Positions 1 to 6,438 of a stretch of 6,438 nucleotides of DNA are shown piece after piece. How positions within the stretch are numbered: position 1 is the first letter of the stretch; each line of letters starts with the position of its first letter. The notes beneath the pieces were generated by a model that saw only the letters and a list, made by a program, of their open reading frames with translations, searched no databases and was not told where the DNA came from. The translations under genes and the position numbers were made by a program. The DNA is from Synergistaceae bacterium (GTDB taxonomy: Bacteria; Synergistota; Synergistia; Synergistales; Aminobacteriaceae), in contig JAFPWQ010000199.1 in NCBI GenBank assembly GCA_017394925.1, forward strand, positions 1 through 6,438, in the 5' to 3' direction.

Positions 1-1945
<1,945 letters not shown>

Positions 1946-1950
1946 TATAT

Positions 1951-1958
1951 ACCTCCCT
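1951..1958 (-). promoter_or_regulatory. Ribosome binding site of rpoB
   Basis: The minus strand reads AGGGAGGT, with GGAGG ending 6 bases before the ATG at 1945. It is the only site in the window with textbook spacing and it fixes the rpoB start. Confidence 0.85.
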
Positions 1959-1992
1959 GTTAGCAGACTGGTTGCTGTTGGTGCAATAAGGC

Positions 1993-2021
1993 ATGATAAC
2001 AAAAGGATACGGCCATGTCAA
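1993..2021 (-). promoter_or_regulatory. Sigma-70-type promoter for rpoB
   Basis: On the minus strand a perfect -35 box TTGACA (2016-2021) is separated by exactly 17 bases from the -10 box TATCAT (1993-1998), which matches the consensus at five of six positions. The start of transcription should lie near 1986, leaving a leader of about 40 bases before the rpoB ATG. The element lies between tRNA-Leu and rpoB. Its -35 box falls in the loop and 3' arm of the hairpin at 2003-2040. The match is strong, but promoter activity is inferred. Confidence 0.8.
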
Positions 2022-2040
2022 GCAACATAGCTATATCCTT
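2001..2040 (-). terminator. Probable intrinsic terminator of tRNA-Leu, overlapping the rpoB promoter
   Basis: In the minus-strand transcript, AAGGATA (2034-2040) pairs with TATCCTT (2003-2009). Inside this, after a 2x2 internal loop, GCTATGT (2025-2031) pairs with ACATGGC (2012-2018) using one G-U pair, around a 6-base loop. The 3' arm runs into a short T stretch (TTTTGTT). The hairpin starts 30 bases after the tRNA CCA end. The G-U pair forms only in the minus-strand RNA, which fits leftward termination. The U tract is short and interrupted, so termination may be partial. Confidence 0.6.
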
Positions 2041-2070
2041 CTGCATATTCTCTTTGTCTGATATATTATC

Positions 2071-2158
2071 TGGTGCCCGATAGAGGACTCGAACCTCCAC
2101 AGACTTTACGCCCACCAGAACCTGAATCTGGCGCGTCTACCAATTCCGCCAACCGGGC
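2071..2158 (-). tRNA. tRNA-Leu (anticodon CAG)
   Basis: The minus strand folds as a class II tRNA of 88 bases including an encoded CCA (2071-2073). The acceptor stem GCCCGGT pairs with ATCGGGC over 7 pairs, with one G-U, and is followed by discriminator A. The D arm is the leucine-type GCGGAATTGGTAGACGC. The anticodon stem CCAGA/TCTGG encloses the loop TTCAGGT, placing the anticodon CAG at 2122-2124, which reads CUG. A long variable arm (GGGC/GTCT, two wobble pairs) and a T arm with loop TTCGAGT follow. The tRNA lies upstream of rpoB on the same strand and divergent from the dehydrogenase gene. Confidence 0.97.
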
Positions 2159-2193
2159 AGTTGATTTTAATTTTCAAATTTCAACGCAAAAAT

Positions 2194-2221
2194 ATTTTAT
2201 CAGTCTATAAATTTTTTGCAA
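2194..2221 (-). promoter_or_regulatory. Candidate promoter for tRNA-Leu
   Basis: On the minus strand, TTGCAA (2216-2221) lies 16 bases upstream of TAAAAT (2194-2199), which matches the -10 consensus at five of six positions. The -10 box ends 35 bases before the mature tRNA 5' end, so a short 5' leader would be trimmed by RNase P. The surroundings are AT-rich, so chance matches are possible. Confidence 0.45.
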
Positions 2222-2254
2222 GCCCGAAATATTTTACGTCTTATCACTGCGCGA

Positions 2255-2283
2255 TTCTGAATCTGATTCAGTGAGTGTATAAT
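2255..2283 (+). promoter_or_regulatory. Promoter of the UDP-glucose dehydrogenase operon
   Basis: A consensus -10 box TATAAT lies at 2278-2283. The hexamer 17 bases upstream, TTCTGA at 2255-2260, is a poor -35 box with three of six matches. The predicted start near 2290 leaves a leader of just under 50 bases before the ATG at 2338. A perfect -10 with a weak -35 overlapped by a palindrome suggests a regulated promoter; this is inference. Confidence 0.55.
2257..2271. repeat. Perfect 15-bp palindrome, operator-like, at the dehydrogenase promoter
   Basis: CTGAATC (2257-2263) and GATTCAG (2265-2271) are perfect inverted repeats around a single central T. The palindrome overlaps the expected -35 region of the rightward promoter, whose -10 box starts 7 bases downstream. 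No poly-T follows and it lies upstream of the likely transcription start, so a protein-binding site is more likely than an RNA hairpin. The binding protein is unknown. Confidence 0.5.
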
Positions 2284-2294
2284 TTTTTCACAGC

Positions 2295-2315
2295 TTTATA
2301 TCATGATTTTATATC
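2295..2315 (+). repeat. Short direct repeat in the dehydrogenase leader
   Basis: TTTATATC occurs at 2295-2302 and again at 2308-2315, separated by ATGAT, giving a 13-base period. It sits between the predicted transcription start and the Shine-Dalgarno sequence. In AT-rich DNA it may be chance. Confidence 0.3.
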
Positions 2316-2317
2316 TT

Positions 2318-2323
2318 AAGGAG
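2318..2323 (+). promoter_or_regulatory. Ribosome binding site of the dehydrogenase gene, unusually far from the start
   Basis: AAGGAG is the only good Shine-Dalgarno match here. It overlaps the upstream in-frame GTG at 2323, so it cannot serve that codon. It must serve the ATG at 2338, 14 bases downstream. The following TGAT (2324-2327) may extend pairing with the 16S rRNA tail if one base is skipped, which would shorten the effective gap to 10. Confidence 0.6.
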
Positions 2324-2337
2324 TGATTCGTAATAAT

Positions 2338-3666
2338 ATGAATCTGGTTGTAATTGGAACCGGCTATGTAGGACTCGTAACAGGCACATGCTTTGCGCGT
2401 TACGGCAATAATGTTACGTGTGTTGATGTGAACGCAAAAAGAATCGAAACACTGAATAAAGGCATCGTACCGTTCTATGAGCCGGGACTCGAAGAAATGA
2501 TGACACGAAACATGAAAGAAGGACGCTTACACTTCACACGTTCAACCAGTGAGGCACTCAATGACGCTGAAATATGCTTCATATGCGTGGGGACTCCGCA
2601 ATCACCAGACGGAAGCGCAGACCTGAAATATATTGAGAGTGCTGCTCATGACATCGGCGAAGGCATGAAGGGAGATCTGCTTGTGGTCGTGAAGTCGACA
2701 GTTCCGGCAGGCACAAATAAACTCGTTGAAGGCATAATACGCTCGGAACTTGAACGCAGAAATGTAAACTATAATCTCTTCATGGCCTCAAATCCTGAAT
2801 TCCTGCGCGAGGGTTCATCACTGACTGACTTCCTTGAGCCTGACAGAGTGATTATCGGTGTGAATGATTCAAATGCAAAAGATATTCTCTCGGAATTATA
2901 TTCGTTCCTTGAGCCGTCAAAATTATTATTCATGGATACAGTCTCGGCTGAAATGTCAAAGTACGCGGCCAATGCAATGCTTGCGTCAAGAATTTCATTC
3001 ATGAATGAGATAGCCGGAATATGTGAGCATGTCGGTGCAGATGTTGAGAGCGTCAGAAGGGGAATCGGACTCGATGAAAGAATCGGGAAAAAATTTCTCA
3101 AGGCAGGCTGCGGTTACGGCGGATCATGTTTCCCAAAGGACGTAAGAGCATTAAGAGACTTCGCGAGGGCTGCAGGTTATGAGCCGAAAATTTTAACTGC
3201 AATTGATGATGTAAACGAACGCGCAAAGAGATCCATGTTTGAAAAACTCGAAAGCAAATTTGATTCACTTCAGGGAAAATTAATCGCAATATGGGGATTG
3301 TCATTCAAGCCTAAGACATCAGACACGAGAGAAGCTCCTTCGCATGTTCTTATACGTTCACTGATTGAGGCAGGAGCATCAATTCATGCAAGCGACCCAA
3401 GAGCAATTGAGGAAACACGAAACGTTATAGGTGAGCATAAAGGACTCGTATACGTTCAGGATATTTATGACGCTGTGAACAATGCAGACGCTCTCGCAAT
3501 AGTAACTGAATGGGACATCTACAAACAGCCCGACTTTAACCGCATGAAACGCCTCATGAACCGTACACTCATAATTGACGGAAGGAATTTATACTCACCT
3601 GATGACATGAAGAGACGAGGATTTGAATATCTTTCTGTGGGAAGGCCGGAGGTATTCGCCGAATGA
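2338..3666 (+). CDS. ugd: UDP-glucose 6-dehydrogenase
   Basis: This cytoplasmic enzyme oxidises UDP-glucose to UDP-glucuronate in two NAD+-dependent steps, supplying acidic sugars for capsule, exopolysaccharide or modified lipid A. The product is 442 residues, normal for the family. The N-terminal Rossmann fold carries GTGYVGL with glycines 7, 9 and 12. SNPEFLREG (151-159) follows, then the central helix segment KYAANAMLA with Lys208 and Asn212. The signature GCGYGGSCFPKD carries the catalytic cysteine at 264 and Asp268. The C-terminal UDP-binding domain has FKPKTSDTRE (323-332). I chose ATG 2338 because the protein then begins MNLVVIGTGYVG like its relatives; the in-frame GTG at 2323 overlaps the Shine-Dalgarno sequence. 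The stop overlaps the next gene's start. Other nucleotide-sugar dehydrogenases (GDP-mannose, UDP-ManNAc) share this fold, but the motifs and length fit the UDP-glucose enzyme best. Confidence 0.93.
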   Translation: MNLVVIGTGYVGLVTGTCFARYGNNVTCVDVNAKRIETLNKGIVPFYEPGLEEMMTRNMKEGRLHFTRSTSEALNDAEICFICVGTPQSPDGSADLKYIESAAHDIGEGMKGDLLVVVKSTVPAGTNKLVEGIIRSELERRNVNYNLFMASNPEFLREGSSLTDFLEPDRVIIGVNDSNAKDILSELYSFLEPSKLLFMDTVSAEMSKYAANAMLASRISFMNEIAGICEHVGADVESVRRGIGLDERIGKKFLKAGCGYGGSCFPKDVRALRDFARAAGYEPKILTAIDDVNERAKRSMFEKLESKFDSLQGKLIAIWGLSFKPKTSDTREAPSHVLIRSLIEAGASIHASDPRAIEETRNVIGEHKGLVYVQDIYDAVNNADALAIVTEWDIYKQPDFNRMKRLMNRTLIIDGRNLYSPDDMKRRGFEYLSVGRPEVFAE

Positions 3667-4100
3667 TGAGAAAAATTTTTGCGTGTGTGATTGTGATTCT
3701 GGTATGCACATGCGGATATGCATTTGCTGCCGACATTGTGAGCCTTGAACGTGAAGCTCAGGTACTGCGTGTAAATCTCAGGAGTGCGGAGAGTGCCTCA
3801 GAGAAAGAAATGATACTGCGCAAGATAATCGACACATGCAAAGGAACAGAAGAAGCTGAAGCCGCATACTGGGATCTTGCAGATTTGTATCTTGACGGAT
3901 TCGAGAATGAAAGACGAAGAGAAGCCGCCGAAATGTTAGAGCTGTGCCTGAGAACATACCCGAATTCAAACAGAAGTACGATGATTAAATGCAGGCTCAT
4001 TGATTTATATGATGCGAGAAATAAAAGACGCGCGGAATTAATTAATCAGCTCATGAATGATAAAAACGTTCCTGAATTCATCAAAGCAAATTTGAATTAA
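3663..4100 (+). CDS. Small exported TPR-like helical protein, function unknown
   Basis: The product is 145 residues. It starts with a signal peptide: MMRK, then a hydrophobic run (residues 5-22) with cleavage expected after AFA at 22. Cysteines 15 and 17 lie in this run, but the context is not a proper lipobox, so a soluble exported protein is likelier than a lipoprotein. The mature part is highly charged and predicted helical. Residues about 62-95 (AEAAYWDLADLYLDGF, then EAAEMLELCLRTYPNS) resemble one tetratricopeptide-type helix pair, as in BamD/YbgF-like envelope proteins. Its ATG overlaps the dehydrogenase stop as ATGA, and GGAGG (3648-3652) lies 10 bases upstream within that gene, so translation is probably coupled. 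ATG 3666 is an alternative start. A role in surface polysaccharide assembly is suggested only by the neighbour; I do not recognise a named family. Confidence 0.8.
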   Translation: MMRKIFACVIVILVCTCGYAFAADIVSLEREAQVLRVNLRSAESASEKEMILRKIIDTCKGTEEAEAAYWDLADLYLDGFENERRREAAEMLELCLRTYPNSNRSTMIKCRLIDLYDARNKRRAELINQLMNDKNVPEFIKANLN

Positions 4101-4116
4101 CGCATGAGAAAATGAA

Positions 4117-4154
4117 TCCTCCCCCGTAAAATTAATTTGAGGGAGGAATTTTTT
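4117..4154 (+). terminator. Intrinsic terminator of the dehydrogenase operon, probably bidirectional
   Basis: TCCTCCC (4117-4123) pairs with GGGAGGA (4141-4147) around a 17-base AT-rich loop, followed by six T (4149-4154). It begins 16 bases after the stop at 4100. Read leftward, the stem can gain a wobble pair and ends in TTCATTTT, so it may also end the opposing operon whose last stop is at 4163. A further inverted repeat CGCAT/ATGCG (4101-4105, 4155-4159) flanks it. Confidence 0.8.
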
Positions 4155-4162
4155 ATGCGCAT

Positions 4163-4615
4163 TTACAGAAAAGCTAAATCTTCCTGTGATACAAGTCCTA
4201 TGCCTGCCGCTTTCAGAAGAACAATTGCCCTGTTCACATCATCAACTTCAAATGCTACGTAGGCTTCCGGAATTTTATTCTCTGTGCCTTCGCCTGTATT
4301 CGATATGACTGAATACATATGTTCGATATTCACTTCGGCCTTCATCATTACTTCGAGTACTCTGCTTAAACCTCCGGGCACATGTGAAATTCTTGCAACG
4401 AGAATATCAACGAATGATGCCGCAACTCCGATATTCTTTAAGACTGAAGATGTCCAGAGTACATTATCTACAAGCAGACGCACTAAACACATACTGCCTG
4501 CTTCTACAGTAGTTAATGCGTGAATGTGAATGTTCTCGTCAGCTAATGCCTTTGTGATGTCGTATAAAGTTCCTGGATGATTTTCGATGAAGAAAGATAT
4601 TAGCTTAACGTTCAT
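4163..4615 (-). CDS. Tandem ACT-domain protein (second copy)
   Basis: The product is 150 residues with two ACT domains, about 1-67 and 70-145. Domain one opens VKLISFFIENHPGTLYDITKALADENI, the usual beta strand, ligand-loop PGTL and helix. Domain two has the matching ISHVPGGLSRVLEVMMKAEVNIEHMYS. ACT domains bind small ligands, usually amino acids, at dimer interfaces and usually control a partner enzyme; no catalytic domain is present. It matches the family of stand-alone tandem-ACT proteins (COG4747 type). It is a paralogue of the gene just upstream, with roughly two in five residues identical by eye, and carries a short insert (TGEGTENKIPE, about 107-117). It is last in the paaK operon, 33 bases after its paralogue, and its Shine-Dalgarno lies partly in a hairpin. 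Ligand and partner are unknown. Confidence 0.88.
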   Translation of the reverse strand: MNVKLISFFIENHPGTLYDITKALADENIHIHALTTVEAGSMCLVRLLVDNVLWTSSVLKNIGVAASFVDILVARISHVPGGLSRVLEVMMKAEVNIEHMYSVISNTGEGTENKIPEAYVAFEVDDVNRAIVLLKAAGIGLVSQEDLAFL

Positions 4616-4625
4616 GATGCAAAAT

Positions 4626-4631
4626 CCCTCC
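4626..4631 (-). promoter_or_regulatory. Ribosome binding site of the second ACT gene, partly inside a hairpin
   Basis: The minus strand reads GGAGGG; GGAGG ends 11 bases before the ATG at 4615. Its first three bases belong to the 3' arm of the hairpin at 4629-4660. Confidence 0.6.
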
Positions 4632-4660
4632 GAACATCAAAAAGCATTCTACAGTTCGGA
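4629..4660 (-). promoter_or_regulatory. Intercistronic hairpin linking the two ACT genes
   Basis: In the minus-strand mRNA, TCCGAAC (4654-4660) pairs perfectly with GTTCGGA (4629-4635) around an 18-base loop. The 5' arm is the end of the upstream gene (codons for Ser, Glu and part of Leu). The loop holds its TAG stop and the 3' arm takes in the first bases of the next Shine-Dalgarno. No poly-T follows the arm, so it is not a terminator. It could couple translation of the two genes; this is inference. Confidence 0.45.
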
Positions 4661-5083
4661 CAGTTCAGGCTGATCCACAAGTTTCACTCCTGCATTGTTC
4701 AAAACAGAAGAGGCTTTTGCGTTGTCATTCACTCTGAAAATCATATAGGCATTCTCTGATTTCTTATTGCCGAGAATCGCGTACATGTATTCAACGTTAA
4801 TATCTGCACTGTGCAAAACTTCAAGCACTTTGTTCAAACCTCCGGGAACATTTGCAACTGATACAGCAAGAACATCCGTTAAGCTGCTCACGAATCCCGA
4901 ATCTTTTAGCACCGTTGCAGTGCCGAGAACATCATCAACGATTAATCTCACGATTCCGAAATCGCTCGTCTCAGCAAGAGATAAACCGCGCAGGTCAATT
5001 TTTGCATCAGCGAGTGCCTTCGTCATCTCAAAAAGGCAGCCGGGTCTGTTCTCCAGAAAAACTGAAATCTGTTTCACGCTCAT
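4649..5083 (-). CDS. Tandem ACT-domain protein (first copy)
   Basis: The product is 144 residues with two ACT domains. Domain one has VKQISVFLENRPGCLFEMTKALADAKI and ends around residue 67. Domain two starts near VANVPGGLNKVLEVLHSADINVEYMYA and ends LVDQPELSEL. The PG turns (RPGCL, VPGGL) after the first strand of each domain are the usual ligand-loop positions. No enzyme domain is attached, so it is probably an amino-acid-binding regulatory protein (COG4747 type) in the cytoplasm. It starts 14 bases after the ligase stop. Its AGGAG (5095-5099) overlaps that TAG stop and lies 11 bases from the ATG, so it is co-transcribed and probably translationally coupled with the ligase. Regulation of the ligase or of aromatic amino acid breakdown is a reasonable guess, not shown. 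Confidence 0.88.
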   Translation of the reverse strand: MSVKQISVFLENRPGCLFEMTKALADAKIDLRGLSLAETSDFGIVRLIVDDVLGTATVLKDSGFVSSLTDVLAVSVANVPGGLNKVLEVLHSADINVEYMYAILGNKKSENAYMIFRVNDNAKASSVLNNAGVKLVDQPELSEL

Positions 5084-5097
5084 AATATTTCACTCTC

Positions 5098-6405
5098 CTA
5101 TATTTTGCGGTTATCGATGACGCGAACAGCTTTGCCCTCACTGCGTACGATCGTCTTGGGCGCAACAAGCGTAACTTTAGCCGTAAGTCCGAGCATTGAA
5201 CGCAGACCCTCAACGAGTTTTGCCTGCCTCTTATTGACTTCGCCGAGATTATCCGTGAACATCTCCGGTGTCATTTCAACGCGTACATCAAGTGTGTCTG
5301 TGTTATTGACCCTGCCGACAATAATCTGATAGTTCGCAGGATAACCCTGATTGATTAACACTGTCTCAATCTGGGACGGGAAGACATTAACGCCGCGTAT
5401 TATGAGCATGTCATCCGTGCGTCCTTTGAGCTTCGTCATACGTACATGAGTTCTTCCGCATGGGCATGGCTCATGAGTGAGGCTCGTTATGTCGCGTGTC
5501 CTGTATCGTATCAGAGGGAACGCCTCTTTGTCTAAAGTCGTAAATACTAATTCTCCTAAACTGCCTTCGGGTAATACATCGCCTGTCTTGGGGTCAATAA
5601 TCTCCGGGATAAAATAATCTTCGTTGATGTGCATTCCTTTTTGATCTGAACACTCGAACGATACTCCGGGACCGCATAATTCAGTGAGGCCGTAAATGTC
5701 GTAGGCTTTAATGCCCATAGTCTTCTCGATGTCATGACGCATTTCTTCACTCCATGCTTCAGCACCGAATATGCCAGCCTTCAACGGAATATCATCGGGT
5801 GTCATTCCCATTTCCTTCATGCGTTCACCAATGAATGCCGCGTAACTGGGAGTGCAGCATAATATCGTTGCGGATAAATCTTTGATGAACATTATCTGTC
5901 TGTCAGTGTTGCCCGATGATGTCGGAATAGTGAGCGAACCAAGCATATGACTTCCGCCGTTGAGACCGGGACCGCCCGTGAATAATCCGTAACCGTATGA
6001 GACCTGCACAACATCATCTTTCGTTCCTCCTGCGGCTACGATTGCACGTGCGCACATGGTATCCCATATGTGAATGTCATTCATCGTGTAGAACGCAACA
6101 ACTCGCTGGCCGGTTGTACCTGATGTTGACTGAATACGAACGCAATCACTCAATGGCTTTCCCATGAGGCCGTAAGGATATGCCTTGCGTAAATCATCTT
6201 TCGTTAAGAACGGGAGCTTGTGTAAATCATCCATCGATTTTATATCGTCAGGAGTTACGCCTTTAGCTTTCATTTTGTCGCGGTAATAGGGAACATCTTC
6301 CCATGCATGACGTACCTGCTTTAACAGCTTTTCATTCTGAAGTTCACGAATCTTATCGTGAGGCATACATTCTATTTCGGGCTGGAAATATCTTTTTTCT
6401 CCCAT
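5098..6405 (-). CDS. paaK: Phenylacetate-CoA ligase family protein (AMP-forming)
   Basis: The family activates phenylacetate, or indoleacetate and similar aryl acids, with ATP to an acyl adenylate and then to the CoA thioester. The product is 435 residues, normal for PaaK and shorter than most acyl-CoA synthetases. The start region FQPEIECM, then VRHAWEDVPYYRDKM and DLHKLPFLTKDDLR, is typical of PaaK. The ATP P-loop is STSGTTGQ (93-100). The adenylate motif YGLTE lies at 238-242, followed by GPGVSFEC. RYRTRDI, CPCGRTHVRM and the hinge GRTDDM (about 328-333) lead into the small C-terminal domain. Lys425 in RSEGKAV is the likely C-terminal catalytic lysine. I chose ATG 6405, because the in-frame ATG at 6417 directly abuts the GGAG. 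It leads an operon with two tandem-ACT genes, or is internal to one continuing past the right edge. No oxygen-dependent paa ring-epoxidation genes are visible, so an anaerobic role is plausible; the exact substrate is unknown. Confidence 0.92.
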   Translation of the reverse strand: MGEKRYFQPEIECMPHDKIRELQNEKLLKQVRHAWEDVPYYRDKMKAKGVTPDDIKSMDDLHKLPFLTKDDLRKAYPYGLMGKPLSDCVRIQSTSGTTGQRVVAFYTMNDIHIWDTMCARAIVAAGGTKDDVVQVSYGYGLFTGGPGLNGGSHMLGSLTIPTSSGNTDRQIMFIKDLSATILCCTPSYAAFIGERMKEMGMTPDDIPLKAGIFGAEAWSEEMRHDIEKTMGIKAYDIYGLTELCGPGVSFECSDQKGMHINEDYFIPEIIDPKTGDVLPEGSLGELVFTTLDKEAFPLIRYRTRDITSLTHEPCPCGRTHVRMTKLKGRTDDMLIIRGVNVFPSQIETVLINQGYPANYQIIVGRVNNTDTLDVRVEMTPEMFTDNLGEVNKRQAKLVEGLRSMLGLTAKVTLVAPKTIVRSEGKAVRVIDNRKI

Positions 6406-6412
6406 GAATTTA

Positions 6413-6421
6413 ATCATCTCC
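6413..6421 (-). promoter_or_regulatory. Ribosome binding site deciding the paaK start
   Basis: The minus strand reads GGAGATGAT, one mismatch from the full 16S-complementary GGAGGTGAT. It overlaps the upstream in-frame ATG at 6417, leaving no room for a ribosome to use that codon. The ATG at 6405 is 12 bases after GGAG, or 7 after the extended match, and is preferred. The 17 bases beyond, to the window edge, show no clear promoter. Confidence 0.6.
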
Positions 6422-6438
6422 GTTTATATTTATGCGTC

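Noticed and set aside
2071..2158. tRNA gene as an integration (attachment) site for a mobile element
   Set aside because: I found no integrase, no duplicated tRNA 3' end and no foreign-looking genes beside it in the window.
2257..2271. Palindrome read as a terminator or attenuator
   Set aside because: It lies upstream of the predicted transcription start and no T tract follows within a terminator-like distance on the minus strand.
2323..2337. GTG at 2323 as the ugd start
   Set aside because: It overlaps the only Shine-Dalgarno sequence, and the five extra residues precede the normal family N terminus.
2769..3304. Minus-strand open frames inside ugd
   Set aside because: They are shadows of the conserved dehydrogenase frame, with low-complexity Ser/Leu-rich translations and no family resemblance.
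3677..3713. Lipoprotein signal in the exported protein (cysteines 15 and 17)
   Set aside because: The residues before each cysteine do not fit a lipobox (Val or Thr at -1 rather than Gly, Ala or Ser), and a normal AFA cleavage site follows.
4767..5329. Plus-strand open frames opposite the ACT and paaK genes
   Set aside because: They are antisense to well-conserved domains on the minus strand and lack start-site support.
6406..6417. ATG at 6417 as the paaK start
   Set aside because: GGAG touches this ATG directly, leaving no spacer; ATG 6405 gives a usable site and a family-like N terminus.

Overview
The window holds six protein genes, one of them cut by the left edge, and one tRNA gene. It looks like chromosomal core DNA from a bacterium of moderate GC content (mid 40s per cent by eye). 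The AMP-forming aryl-CoA ligase next to two tandem-ACT proteins is an arrangement I associate with strict anaerobes that ferment amino acids. Synergistota or a clostridial/Negativicutes-type lineage are guesses. The RpoB sequence is clearly bacterial and lacks the extra N-terminal length of the E. coli protein, but I cannot place it to phylum without a search.

Layout: (1) 1-1945, minus strand: N-terminal 648 codons of rpoB, running off the left edge. (2) 1946-2158: rpoB leader, a strong promoter-like element for rpoB, a hairpin that looks like the terminator of the upstream tRNA, and tRNA-Leu(CAG), all on the minus strand. The -35 box of the rpoB promoter lies inside the tRNA terminator hairpin. 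(3) 2159-2337: divergent control region firing leftward into tRNA-Leu and rightward into the UDP-glucose dehydrogenase gene. It has a perfect -10 box, a 15-bp palindrome and a leader direct repeat on the rightward side. (4) 2338-4100, plus strand: two-gene operon of UDP-glucose 6-dehydrogenase and a small exported helical-repeat protein, with a 4-base ATGA overlap. (5) 4101-4162: convergent terminator. (6) 4163-6405, minus strand: operon paaK-type phenylacetate-CoA ligase, then two paralogous tandem-ACT proteins. The last 33 bases at the right edge hold only the paaK ribosome binding site and part of its leader.

How it fits together: rpoB is core transcription machinery, here preceded by a tRNA gene and its own promoter rather than directly by rplL. 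The dehydrogenase makes UDP-glucuronate for surface polysaccharide, and its coupled partner is predicted to act outside the cytoplasm. The ligase activates an aryl acid such as phenylacetate or indoleacetate to its CoA thioester, and the ACT proteins are plausible amino-acid-sensing partners.

I see no CRISPR array, insertion sequence, phage gene or clear novel system. The points most worth checking are the nested terminator/promoter at rpoB, the ligase/double-ACT cassette with an SD-sequestering hairpin, the palindrome at the dehydrogenase promoter, and the long SD-to-start spacing in five of the six genes.
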